Below are positions 1 through 10,702 of a stretch of 64,000 bases of DNA, in pieces. The DNA is taken from the NCBI GenBank assembly GCA_917880885.1, contig OU862927.1, positions 34,251,571 through 34,315,570 on the forward strand. The letters are read 5' to 3'. Under the pieces are notes generated by a model. That model was not told the origin of the DNA and ran no database searches. It worked only from the letters and a program-made list of their open reading frames with translations. The position numbers and the translations under genes were made by a program. The stretch's first letter is position 1, and every line of letters begins with the position of its first letter. This DNA comes from Limnephilus marmoratus. Lineage: Eukaryota; Arthropoda; Insecta; Trichoptera; Limnephilidae.

Positions 1-1019
1 ATATAAACCCGGCCATTTCTCTTAATAAATCAGTTCTTCCATCAACGTCAAACTCGTGTTATTATTTCCTACTGGGAAAAGTTATTATCATCTGCTGCCT
101 CCCCCGCCGACCTCTGCCTAGGTTTTGCTCCTGGTGCCATCAGTCTCCTCCAGAAAGCCGGCCCTACTTCAGGCAACCGCCACGCACCAGGACTGGGCAG
201 AGGAGTAGGCACATCCAGTGTCCTCAACTCATCAGGCACTGGGTGCACGGGAGGTCAGTATTATTATTTCAAACATTTCATCCTGGTCGTGTACTGAAAC
301 CGGTACCCTTTTTTTACAGTCTTGTACAGGCTTGATACGTCTGGTACAATTATGATTATAAAATACAATTATGTATTTTTCAAGTAATATGATTTTTACC
401 TATTTTATTTAATAACTGGTTTTAAAGTGTGGTCACACATATTATTAGGCGAACGAACAAGTGTTGTGTGTCAGTAATAAGATAAAAACAGCTCTTTCTG
501 AAAATGACAACATTTTACGAAAAAACTTCAAATTGCTGTAAATGTTGAACGGTTGAAGATAAATTTACATATGTCTATATATTCTAAAAGAAAATTAAAT
601 TCTTTACAACTTCTTTCGAATAAATTTTTTTCTTTGATGAATATTTTAGACGATATGAAGGAATGTTTGATGAAAAATGTGAGGTAAAATGATTTTTTTC
701 GAAAATATCTACATTTGTGGAGCGAATAACTCGAAAATGGCTGGGATTTCGAAAATTACGTGTAGAATAAAAGTTGTAGATAATTTTATCAGCTTTTACT
801 TATTATCAAAAAATTTTCCTCTGCGGCGCACCGTTTTTGAGATATAAGCGGAAACCCGAAAATTGGGACCTCCCCCTCCCCCTCCCCCCCCTAGCTCACC
901 ACCTAGACGTCAGGATTTTTAGTATGTTCACATCCTAAGCACCCTAAACAAGTTTCTGAAGGAATCGCTTAGGTCCCTGCTCACGCACTCTACACCCCCT
1001 TCCTTGACTGGACTAAAGG
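1..1019. other. No gene recognised; possible LTR-like fragment at the left edge
   Basis: No convincing coding exon is visible. The first 30 bases hold a TATAAA (2-7) and an AATAAA (24-29) closely spaced, as in the R region of some LTR retrotransposons, but the window edge cuts the sequence, no LTR partner is present and no primer-binding site is clear, so this is only a suggestion. The remainder is AT-rich DNA with a C-rich run near 870-890. Confidence 0.25.
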
Positions 1020-2415
1020 TTTCTGTATATACTGGTGAGCTCTGGCATTATGAAATTTGTATATAAAATTGCAATTGGTGCCACGCAAACTGTTTGAAAA
1101 CTGAATGTACCGGGAGTGAATGTATGGAATGCGGGAGGAGGTGGCGGATGGGAGAGGGGTGAAGGATGAGGGAGGGAAGGGGAGGGGGACAAGGGAGGGG
1201 AACTCGGCAGAGGGGGCCCGCGGGATGGGTTGGGGAGGGGAACCCGGGAGGTGGGAGGGGAACTCGGGAGGGGGGAGAGGAAAACGGGTGGGGGTTTAAG
1301 GGATAGGGGAAGCGGGCGAGGGGAGTGAGGAGAGGGGAAGGGGACGTTGGAGATGAAGGGGAGGCAGAAGGGGAACGGGACGAATGGGAAAGGACACGAG
1401 CTCTGGCATCATGAAATTTGTATAATAAAATTGCAATAAGTGGCACATGAGCTGTATGAGAACTGAATGTATCGGGAATGAATGTATGGAATGCAGGAGG
1501 GGGGAGGGGAACCCGGGAGGGTGGAGGGGAACTCGGGAGGGGAGAGGGGAATTCGAGAGGGGGATCCGCGGGAGGGAGGAGGTGATTATGGGAGGGGGGA
1601 GGGGAACTCGGGAGGGGGGATCGCGGGACGGAAAAGGGGGGGAGTAGAGTGAGGAGAAGGAAGGTGGAGGAGGAGTGGGAACGCGAAAGGGGAAGGGGAC
1701 GCGGGAGAGGAAGGGGAGGTGGAAGGTGAACGGGACGAATGGGAAAGGACGCGCAGGGAGAAACAATTTCGTTATTAAATGGCAAAGGTTGGTACCCGGC
1801 ATATATATAAATGCTAATAAATGAAAATGAATCGCCGAAATGTATGTACGCGCATAACTTCCGAACGACTACACCAAATTGGATAATTCTTTTTTTGTTG
1901 TGTTTGTTATTGCCAGGACAAGGTTTGTATATAACTACTGGTGAGCTCTGGCATTATAAAATGTGTATACTAAAAATTCAATGGGTGGCACGTGAGCTGT
2001 TTGAAAACTAAATGTACCAGAACTGAATGTATGGAATGCGGGAGGGGGGATAGGAACTTGGGTATTGGTGCCGCGGGTGGAAAGGGACGGGAACCAGGGA
2101 GGGGGAGTGGAACCTGGGAGGGGAGAAGGGAATTCGTGAGGGGAGTTGGCGGGACGGGGGAAGAGGAGTGGAGTGGGGAGTCGGAAGGTGGAGGAGGCGG
2201 AGTGGGAACGTTTGAGGGGAAGGGGACGCGGGAGAGGAAGGGGAAGCGGAAGGTGAACGGGACGAATGGGAAAGGACACGCAGGGAGAAACAATTTTTTG
2301 TTGAACGGCATAGCAACGCATGCCGGGCACCAGCTAGTATATAAATGAAAATGAATCGCCGAAATGTATGTACGCGCATAACTTCCGAACCCATGCATGC
2401 CGGGTACCCGCTGTA
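1020..2415 (+). mobile_element. Head-to-tail array of Helitron-like repeats with G-rich cores
   Basis: Three related units follow one another. Each has a block reading gagctctggcattatgaaat, then a strand-biased GGGAGG/GGGGA-rich core (about 1130-1390, 1495-1740 and 2040-2290), then a common end containing gggaaaggacacgcagggag. The middle unit begins near 1801 with a motif that includes aatgaatcgccgaaatgtat and ends at 2337 with cgcatgccgggcaccagctag shortened to CTAG followed by T. The third unit (2338-2415) keeps only the two termini. An end in CTAG before T, and no TIR or target duplication, fits nonautonomous Helitrons. ORFs here are low-complexity artefacts of the G-rich cores. No Rep/helicase is present. 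Confidence 0.6.
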
Positions 2416-3622
2416 TATAATTTATTTATTTATTTATTTACGGACAAATAGTCCATTAACAATATAACAATAACACGAATAACAAGCGAGCCTAAAGGCC
2501 CGACCCGCCTAGCAATTGATCACTGTTCGCATCGATTACCGTTCGCATGTCATTTTTTGTAACCAGCACCACTTTTCGTAACAATCACCACTTTTCGTAA
2601 CGATTCACCAGTTAACCCCATGTGTCGAGCATGCGTAAAGAAGTTTTACTTTAAAAAAATGGGGCATTTGGGACTCTTGTTTTTTGTATCGTATAATAAG
2701 GGACAAATAAAAACATTTATTTTTAAATATAAAACTTTTTGCATAAAAATATTCAATGAAAATAATTCGGTCAACCCTGTAGATTTTACGAACGTGAAAC
2801 AAGGAATTCGTATGTATTTACATTTCGTTTCCAAAATATTATTTCAAACTGTTGTAATTCAGAGCGACGCGGACACGTCCTCGTCTGGCCACGTTTCGGA
2901 CCGTAATGAACTGCGAAATTTTGTGTTTCGGCGCTATGATAAAATCGTCAAATGCGAGCTGTTAATTAATTAAAATTAAATGCTTCCCAAAATTATTTTT
3001 CGGTCAAACTTATTTATGATTTGTCAATAATGTCTTAGCACAATAAGTATGTAAAAAAATATGAAATATATTAGTTTATAAGTGCGCAAATAAATACACA
3101 AATGGACCAATTTTCGTCAAGAAACACATGTACGTACATATTTTTTAATGATTTTATTGAAACTAAGATTAAAATTCTAATACATAACTTTGCTAGATAA
3201 TGTATTGATTTATTTCACTGCATGATTACATTATTTGAAATGGGTGTGGTATAATACAAAAACTTTTTTGAAAATTTAACAAATCTGCCAACGACCTATG
3301 GAATAACCTTATTATACTAAAAATTAAAAAAAATTCTAAAAATTTATTACATAACTATGCTAGATAAAAGAACAATCTTTCGAAATCCATTTATAATTTT
3401 TTGTGGAAAAGAGTCAATACGTCTAAAAACTTTTTTGAAAATGACATATTTCTGGGTTTCTCTACCTATGTCCTCTTAATGCTCCGATAACAGATTTGAA
3501 ATTTTCTCCTTTTGGCTTTGACATTGGTAACGTTGAAATACAATTGCTGGATTAAAAAAACAAGGAAATATGGAGCTCTAAATTTGAACGTCTTTGAGTT
3601 GATTTGGAAATATTGGAGAAGA
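2416..3622. other. Intergenic AT-rich DNA, no gene recognised
   Basis: It begins with a short (TTTA)n run at about 2421-2441, followed near 2555-2605 by a short direct duplication of caccacttttcgtaac. A 117-codon open frame at 2620-2973 has no recognisable domain and biased AT-rich composition, so I do not call it a gene. Confidence 0.4.
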
Positions 3623-3905
3623 CCAAAGATATTGAAATATAAGTAGATGTGCTATCTGCTATTTTTACTATGTGGGTCTGCGCTTCCGGGTGTCGCCGAT
3701 ATTGTTTACCAATTAACAAATAAACTAAATGAACGAATTCTTTCCTTATTCAAAATATATTGTTAACCAATATTAATGCACATTTTCAAAAAATCAACGA
3801 AATGAACAAATTCTTTTTGTATGAAAACTACGCTAATTAGCGCTTAGTCCGGCGACAGTTGCGCGGACACCATAGCATATCTCTTCTGAATTTGAATATC
3901 TTTGG
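3623..3905. mobile_element. MITE with 6-bp target duplication, copy 1
   Basis: The element is bounded by inverted ends CCAAAGATATTGAAAT and its imperfect complement ending in AATATCTTTGG. It is flanked by perfect 6-bp direct repeats AGAAGA at 3617-3622 and 3906-3911. A second copy at 48487-48802 has the same ends and a different perfect 6-bp duplication. The interior is AT-rich and noncoding, including a conserved stretch cgcttccgggtgtcgccgat. The superfamily is not identified; 6-bp duplications are uncommon among eukaryotic DNA transposons. Confidence 0.8.
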
Positions 3906-4324
3906 AGAAGACAAATGTGAGCTTAGTTCACAATACAAGCGGTCTGTTTTGCAAGACCCAGAGAAGAAGGACCGATCAATAGTATTTCTGACTCTTATGA
4001 TAAGCTGAAATGGTGCTGAAATTTCTGTTCTTTCCCTTTTCGGTTCTACATCTTAAACGAACAATCTTTTTCAGGCATGAACTTTATCAAAAGTAAACTG
4101 AGAAGTCGTCTTATTGATGAGAACCTGAAATCTTGCCTAAAATTAAGAATAACAACATACAAACCTGACTTACTCAAACTTTCCAAGGAGATGAAAGGAC
4201 ATTGTTTGCATTAAGTGGTTGTCAGTCATTGTCATTGTTTAAATTTATGGATTCCTTAATAACATTTTTTTCTATCAATGAACAAAACCTTTATTTGGTT
4301 TGAAATCAAGTTTTATTCAGCTTA

Positions 4325-5210
4325 GAGCCCGTTCACACTTCCGTCGTAAAAACGGAGAGGGGTTCCGTCGTCACGACGGAAGCCCTAGCCGCTGTAGTGG
4401 CTCTATGGAGCTGTTCACACTTGTCGGATCCGGCGCGAAGACGGATCCGTTTTTTTTCGCCGGAGAGTTCGCCTACGCAGAGCGTCCGTCGTGAAGCCGG
4501 AAGGGAACGCGCTGGCTCATACATTTCAATGGAGCTGTTCACACTACACGGCGGGACGACGGATCCGTTTTGAACCCGCCACACCCCGCTTCACACTTCA
4601 CCACCGCCCGCTCCCAGACGCAAGGCGGCAGGCAATTTGTGTTTTTATGGGGCGCGCGTTTGGCGTTTTGTAATATTATTATATAATATATATGTTCGTT
4701 CCAGAATGCGATTTTTTCTATTTAATCTCAAGAAAATATTTAGTCATATCATTCATGTTTTTTAGTGATTTTAGTTATAATAATTGCTGAATGATTTTCG
4801 CGTACTTTCTCCTTTTCAAGTATGCAAACACAATATTCTCCCACGGTTTGAACAAATAAGGTCCGACCCCTGAAGTAATTTTATGGCTGGAATTATATCA
4901 ATACATTCCCTTACCGAATTCGAAGAAAAAGTTTATTATTTAAATTGTTTTATTTTTAAGTAGGTATTTGTACATTTCAAATAGCACCTATTATGGCATT
5001 ATAGCAACTATTTATGGCAGCCTCAAGGGAAAGTTTTTGCTGTCGGCCGTACTGAAGAATGATAAAATGTTTTGGTCGTTGTTTTCGTAGAGTAGGGTCC
5101 GTTTTCAAGACGGATCCGTCTTGAAAACGGAAGTGTGAACAGGGGCCTAGGGCTTCCGTCGTGACGACGGAACCCCTCTCCGTTTTTACGACGGAAGTGT
5201 GAACGGGCTC
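4325..5210. mobile_element. Long-TIR MITE, PIF/Harbinger-type (TTA duplication)
   Basis: The ends are near-perfect inverted repeats of over 60 bp starting GAGCCCGTTCACACTTCCGT. The 3-bp flanks are TTA at 4322-4324 and TTA at 5211-5213, matching the TWA duplication typical of PIF/Harbinger elements. Sub-terminal motifs rich in acggatccg are repeated inside. The interior (about 4680-5020) is AT-rich without a transposase. Small ORFs in both TIRs read the same inverted sequence and are not genes. Confidence 0.8.
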
Positions 5211-5213
5211 TTA

Positions 5214-5472
5214 GGGGTCGTCCATTAATCACGTGATGTTTTTAGCAACTTTTTAACCCCCCCCCCCCCCCCCGCTGGTGATATGTGGTGAGAAAATCAA
5301 AATCACGTGTATTTTTTTTAGTACAAAGTATTTTGAAATTTTCAGAATTTATCACGAAAACTAAATACACGTGATATCTCATTATACCCCCCCCCCTCGT
5401 GATATTTCGTGATTTTCCGAACTCCCCCCCCCCCCCCCCCTTACGAGCCTCACGTGATTAATGGACGACCCC
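5214..5472. mobile_element. MITE with C-homopolymer runs (TTA duplication)
   Basis: Inverted ends GGGGTCGTCCATTAATCACG and complement enclose 259 bp. The flanks are TTA at 5211-5213 and 5473-5475. Three C runs of roughly 9-17 bases lie inside, separated by AT-rich segments containing cacgtg-type motifs. Its left TTA is also the right TTA of the preceding element, so the two abut. It is noncoding. Similar architecture is seen at 41665-42057 and 48050-48212. Confidence 0.8.
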
Positions 5473-5580
5473 TTACCCGTAATTTAATGAAATGCTAAAA
5501 TTATAATAAATGTCTGTTAAATCAAGAAACAGATTTGGCTTTCAATTTTTTTTTTTGAATCGTTGTAAAGTACATATTTG

Positions 5581-5616
5581 GCTCTTTGGCTAATAAGTTT
5601 GCCGACCCCTGCACTA
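5581..5616 (-). mobile_element. Solo hAT-like terminus
   Basis: The reverse complement begins near TGCAGGGGTCGGCAAACTTA and continues with ttagccaaagagc, resembling the conserved termini of Charlie-type hAT elements. No matching opposite end was found, so this is probably a fragment. Confidence 0.35.
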
Positions 5617-6425
5617 GGTAGACTATGTTTTGGTAAAGAAAGACGTGTTGTTATTCGGTGAAGTAAAAAATAGGCGCGAACTATCGTGAGACGTGTACTG
5701 GGTGTCCGGCAATTGTGCATGTGCATGTCATGTAACATGTTGTTTGTATCAAGATATATTTGAAACAATATAAGTGTTAATCTTTTTATATTTTACAAAA
5801 TATATATCACATTGAACGTGCATAAATGACTAATTATTAGACAATACCTGAAAAGTACAGTTTTTTTCAAAAAAAATAAATTTAGCCTTGAATATCATAA
5901 TTTAATATAAAAAAATATAAACATTTGTGACAAGACATAATAAAAGATTTTATTTATCATAAAATACTGTTTTTTTTTATTTAAACATGATCCAAACTTC
6001 AGAAGTTATAATTAATTTACTTTAAAAATCGGCCGCTTTATAGAGGACATTGATAAAAAAAACCAGCCGCATACATTGTGTTCAAACTTAAAGGTTTAGC
6101 CACAAAATGGTTGAATGGTGTCGCGCCAAATCATCAAAATCCGCCACTGTGCGCCAACGCGTTGGACTGTTGGACAGCTGCTATATACACACCCAACAGC
6201 TGAGTTCAGAATAAGGTTAGTAGGTAAGTATTCTGACCGTTTGGTTTGTTTTGGTCTAGGCCGCATTTTGTTCAGTTATATTCGGCAGGCATACAGAGGC
6301 AGGGAGGCAGGTACTTCGGATTAATGTAAGGCTACTATTTGATGATCTGAATGTCTTGCCTACCAATGCAGATATTGTGGTAGGACAAAATTCACCGTTT
6401 CTCCGCAAGAGAAGCACGTAAGGAG
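5617..6425. other. Intergenic DNA, nothing recognised
   Basis: AT-rich sequence with several poly(A)/poly(T) tracts. Open frames are short and show no domain. Confidence 0.4.
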
Positions 6426-6716
6426 CAGTGGCGTAGTTAGCATGGGTGGCACCCCGGGGCGGATAACGAGGTGTCCCCCCCAATAAAGTTGACTTTGAGA
6501 AATTCAAGAAATTCAAAACGCTCAAATGTGTAAAAAAAAATTACCCGTCCTGGGTGGGGGGATAAAAAGACCGTTATACACAAAATTCTCCTGTTTCGGG
6601 GCACTCCACGGGGAGTCATAGAACTACAAGACCATGCTCTTGGGGGGTGACCGAGGCACCCCCATCGGGTGGCACCCGGGGCGCCCCCCCCCCCCCCCTC
6701 CCTAACTACGCCACTG
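6426..6716. mobile_element. hAT MITE (CAGTGGCGTAGTTAG ends)
   Basis: The 291-bp element has inverted ends CAGTGGCGTAGTTAG and CTAACTACGCCACTG, a hAT-type terminus. The flanks are 8-bp near-identical direct repeats, gtaaggag (6418-6425) and gtaagaag (6717-6724), differing at one base. Long C runs adjoin both ends, with ccccgggg-like sub-terminal motifs. There is no transposase. Confidence 0.85.
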
Positions 6717-7887
6717 GTAAGAAGCACTCCTTTCTTCATTCACTTATCATTTATCATACACACTCCTCTGTTATTCTGATTCTTAATAAGATCCGACTCA
6801 GGTACTTGATTAACTTTTAAAAAAATTTATTTGAGTTCTCTCGACCACCATAATTGCTGGACTCATGCCTGTATCGTGATAGTTGTTTGCTCGTGACATG
6901 ACGCGTCGTCCTCGGGCGTCCCTGGCTTCTACTATTCGCTTTCGCGTAACATAATATTATCGGTTTTCGGAACAACTCGTATGGGTCTCATAGAAATCGT
7001 TGTGTAACTCTTACTAAATGGAACGATGTAAGAGAAGACATCACGCTTTATATTCAAATCTAAAAGTTAAACATAAAATAATTACAATGTACACCTTTAT
7101 GAATCCAAAGTTTCCCGCCACAATTTGAAAAAAAATTTAAAACTTGGGGATTTTTTATTAATTATTTTTACATAAAGCGACCAAAAAATGACGTTTATAG
7201 AGCATTTGTCTAATGAAATACGAGTATGTGTGTGTTTTTTTCGATATCACTGATAGAAAAAACGTAAGGTTTAACATTTTTTTCGTTTGCATTCAAAAAT
7301 TTAATATTCCAAAAAGTATAAGTAATATGTTCATTTCGAATTATAAAATTTGAAAGCATGTCTCATCGTTTTTCAAAAATGGTTTTTAGTTTTTCCATTT
7401 AAGGACTTTTTGCAAAGTCGAAATATTTTGACCTTCCGACAAAATAGGCTCGAGGCCCGAGTGGTTAATCTGAAATATTTTCATTTCACTATTTCGCCGC
7501 TCTTGCAAAAACTGGAATAAGGATTTCTAAAATGATATTATTGGCTTTTTGTTGTTTGCTACTTTCTTTTTATAAATAGCTCGGATAAGTATTTGAAGCG
7601 TGTGTGCCAGGGGCAAGCAATACACAGCCCGCGAGCCCATTTTGTACGGCCCGCGAGACTTTTCGCACGTCCCTGTGACTTGGCTACGCATTCAATTTGC
7701 AATAATTTTAACATAAGATGACCTTTGTACTTCAAAACATTCCTGAGTTATATGAAATAACATTTAACCATGGGTAGGGTAGACATGTGAACAAATTTGA
7801 TTTTTTAGTAATACAATTTACCAGTATATAGCAAAATTCTTGCAAAACCTCGTTTGGGTTGCCATATGTAAAAACACTTGTTTATAA
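6717..7887. other. Intergenic DNA, no gene recognised
   Basis: AT-rich with no exon-like segment. Near 7606-7670 a cagggg...cccgcgag pattern resembles a decayed hAT end, without a partner. Confidence 0.35.
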
Positions 7888-8022
7888 TTTGGGAGGCGGG
7901 TATGGGTAACGCCGCCACGGGAACCATTCATTGGATAAACAACACCTTTGCCATAAATCATCCCAAGCGGTTCGCTACATTTGTTGACTTGGTAGGGGTG
8001 CCCGAGTTCATCGGGTGAGGAA
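7888..8022 (+). mobile_element. 5' fragment of SINE-like family S3
   Basis: Starts tttgggaggcgggtatgggt and matches the first third of the dispersed family best seen at 41218-41650. It is truncated after the gttcatcgggtgagg segment and so lacks the LINE-like tail. A short reverse-oriented tail-like piece (atgctgtgtggagggtcttt) lies at 8258-8280. Confidence 0.7.
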
Positions 8023-8400
8023 ATATTTGTGAATTTTTCTGTCTTGTTCTCTTTCATATTTCGTTTAGATATATTAGTATTATCTTCTTCAATATATATA
8101 TTGATATATTACATTGTTGAGTGTAATCTTCAAAAGTTATTCCAATAAAAATTAAAAAAAAAAAAAAAACAAAACAAAACAAGTGTGTAAATTTTGATGT
8201 TTTTGTGGTAAAAACTTTTTTTTTTACGTTACCCCACTCAGGAAACGACTTCTTTGGGTATGCTGTGTGGAGGGTCTTTATAGACATCTCAAGACACAGA
8301 AAAATATTTGCAATTTTTTTTGGTGATGGTTATTCATGTTTCGTTTAGATTTAATAACACTAACTTCTTCTTCAACGATTTATTTTTGTTTTAGCCGTAT
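8023..8400 (+). repeat. Two copies of the SINE family S2 3' region
   Basis: The segments at about 8037-8095 and 8325-8385 contain tcatrtttcgtttagat followed by attatcttcttc-like sequence. The same sequence follows the tRNA-like head of family S2 at about 12000-12070. Heads are missing here, so these are 5'-truncated copies or independent inserts of the same tail. Confidence 0.5.
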
Positions 8401-8515
8401 ATTAAAAACATAAATAAACGTCTGCCGAAAAAAATCATTTGTACATTTTTGAAAGCAGAATAAATTACCTAGCTATAATTTGAGCGTAAAATGGTAGAGG
8501 TTCGGGGCAACCCAA

Positions 8516-8697
8516 ACGACCGGTCAGTGGTTGAGCGGGCATAGCGCTTGGGTCCAGCCCGTACGTTGCGTGTTCGATTCCTCGGCTGGCTAAGTCCTCC
8601 ATTACAACACAAGCATCATTTTCGGCTTTCTGTGGCGGTAGTAGGAGATTTTCAAATATTGTTGGTCGTAACCCGGGAATGTTTGTCTTTCTTTTTT
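8516..8697 (+). mobile_element. tRNA-derived SINE family S1, copy 1
   Basis: The head carries a polymerase III A-box-like motif (cagtggttgagcgggcatag) and a B-box-like motif (gtgttcgattcct). The body contains acacaagcatcattttcggc and ggcggtagtaggagatttt and ends tgtttgtctttct then a T/A-rich tail. Matching copies are at 19238-19445, 35265-35400 and 61315-61445. Copies share head, body and tail order, which supports a SINE rather than a lone tRNA pseudogene. Confidence 0.75.
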
Positions 8698-8956
8698 AAA
8701 AAATATATATATATCATAAATTTGAAACTACCCGAACTTTTGCAAGAAATTGCCATATTCTGTGCTATTAGGTCCTTACATATGAAATTGGCGTTTTGCC
8801 GTACTGGCAACTTTGATCTCAAATATCTTCTCTTTGGTTAGGAATTCCAAATTCAAATTTATATTGCTATTTATTCACGTATTTGTGTTTCGAAAATTAT
8901 AATTCATTTGTTTTTTCCTTAATTGTTTTTTTTCTTTGCGTCACTTAGTTTACAAA

Positions 8957-9279
8957 ATGGAAAACTTGAAATATCGCGTTATTTACGAGTACGAGTTCCA
9001 CCGTGGCACTAGTGCTGCAGAAACGGCTCGAAGGATTAATGATGTGTATGGCGACGGTGCCGCAAAAGAAAACACAGTGCGTTTTTGGTTCCAACGTTTT
9101 CGTTCTGGAAATTTCGACCTGTAGAACAAGCCCCGTGGACGGCCGAAGACCAAAGTTGATAATGAAGAATTGAAGACTATTGTGGAAGCGGATCCATCGC
9201 AAACCACGTCCAAGTAAGCTGCAGGATGCGGTGTTTTAGTGATAAAATTAATCCACTGGGAGCAAATTGGGAAGGTGAA
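8957..9279 (+). pseudogene. Mariner transposase, N-terminal part (broken)
   Basis: From the ATG at 8957 the frame encodes the mariner N-terminal helix-turn-helix region, with readable motifs RGTSAAETARRIN and VRFWFQRFRSGNFDL. An in-frame TAG (9122-9124) interrupts just before a GRP-like linker (KPRGRPKTKVDNEEL), and a second stop lies near 9214-9216. This part would bind the TIRs in an intact protein. The DDD catalytic domain does not follow; the sequence jumps near 9338 into the downstream part. Confidence 0.85.
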
Positions 9280-9339
9280 AAAGCTTGAAAGGTGGGTACC
9301 TCACGAATTGAGTGAAGCAAATCAACAAACGCGCGTTAG

Positions 9340-9630
9340 AACGCTAGACCACACACTGCACAACAGATGGCTACCAAATTAGAGGAGCTTCAATTGGAAT
9401 GTCTAAGACATCCACCATACTCTCCGGACCTTGCCCCAACAGATTACCATTTTTTTCGAAATTTGGATAACTTCTTGCAAGGGAAAAAATTCAACTCCGA
9501 TGGGGCAGTCCAAACCGCCTTCAAAGATTTTATTGATTCCCGTCCGAATGGTTTTTTTAGTAAAGGGATCGATGAACTACCTATGAGATGGCAAAAGTGC
9601 ATAGATAGCAATGGTACATACTTTGATTAA
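9340..9630 (+). pseudogene. Mariner transposase, C-terminal part (broken)
   Basis: The frame starts within the conserved NARPHTA motif (9340-9360), immediately after where the second catalytic aspartate should be. It continues through HPPYSPDLAPTDYHFF, which contains the third acidic residue (codon 9426-9428), to a TAA at 9628-9630. The first aspartate and the region to the second are deleted, so the element cannot encode an active transposase. Confidence 0.85.
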
Positions 9631-10284
9631 ATAAATATATTATATTTAAAAAAATCGACTTTATGTTCCCCTTATACAAAACGCCAATTTCATATGTAAG
9701 GACCTAAAATTTTGACTGGACTAAGCAGACAGTTTTGTATTGCTTAGTTAATAACAATCAAATGATTTATGAAGCTATGATAAAATATTTTACTTTTTCA
9801 AAATCTATACACTACAAGACATGAGAAATGGTTTCGCAATAAATATATTTGAAAATGTATTTTTTTTTAATATTTTCTTTGATATTTCCTACTGATAAAA
9901 TTGACAGATTTTATTATTTTAAACTTGAAGACAACAAAATTTCGCCTGCGGTACCTTTTGCTTTAATAAATGGTTTGTATATTGAAAATAATAGTTTTAG
10001 AATATATTCATAGGTTTGCGAACTACCAACTGCAAAGTGAACCACATGAAGAAGTATGTACCATACCCCCTGCGGCCCGCGAAGAAATTGAAAATGGATA
10101 TATTGGCCATCTGGTTAAAAAGGTTGCTCATCACTGGTCTATACCGTTTCAGTCGCGGTGACGGCTGTAATAGAATAGCTTTTGTTGTGAAGAATCATCT
10201 ACTAAGCATAGAGATATACTCTACTAAGCCTATTACAAGGCAACTTCAGACTGGTAAAAATAATTCTAAATCTAAGTTTATATA

Positions 10285-10530
10285 CATAATAAGGGGGGGG
10301 GGGAGAGGAAGGGGGGCAGTCTACAAGGATTTTATTCAATTTATATGTTTTTTTTTCATATTTGTTGCTATGTCGTCTTTGATGATTGGATTTTTAGTTA
10401 TTTGGCTATTAGCAGTACATAGCCAAATAATTATAAATCCAATCATCAAAGACGACATGGCAACAAATATGGAAAAAATAAAATCCTCGTAAACTATCCC
10501 CTCTCTCTCCCCCATACGTTATGTAAGTAT
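10285..10530. mobile_element. Foldback MITE with near-perfect long hairpin
   Basis: Two arms of about 110-120 bp are inverted copies: the left arm runs from the G run at 10293 through gatgattggattt, and the right arm from aaatccaatcatc to the C run near 10512. The inner 55 bp are almost perfectly paired around a loop near 10412-10422. Ends resemble tacataacgta plus G/C runs, like other MITEs in this window. An open frame across it is an artefact of the palindrome. Confidence 0.75.
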
Positions 10531-10702
10531 ATAAACTGTAGATTAAGAATTATTTGTATCGGTCTGAAGATGACTATAACAGGCTGAAACCTGTTACGGC
10601 CATAAATAAATTAAGTGGAAATAAGTTTTATGTGTTTTATTATATTATTATAATGGAATTCCACCACGAATTGTCAGTATCAAAAATACCTATACATATT
10701 AA

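Larger units (their letters stand above)
8768..9707 (+). mobile_element. Internally deleted mariner element
   Basis: Inverted ends TTAGGTCCTTACATATGAAA and complement enclose about 940 bp. The left flank TA fits mariner target choice; the right flank is aa, probably mutated. Between them lie two separated parts of a mariner transposase (next entries). This is a nonautonomous deletion derivative. Confidence 0.9.

Noticed and set aside
1048..1802. Long proline/serine-rich and glycine/arginine-rich ORFs on both strands
   Set aside because: They translate the G-rich Helitron-like cores in several frames; the low-complexity composition alone keeps frames open.
10016..10492. 158-codon ORF with hydrophobic stretch
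   Set aside because: It crosses the foldback MITE at 10285-10530; the apparent hydrophobic segment comes from inverted AT-rich arms.
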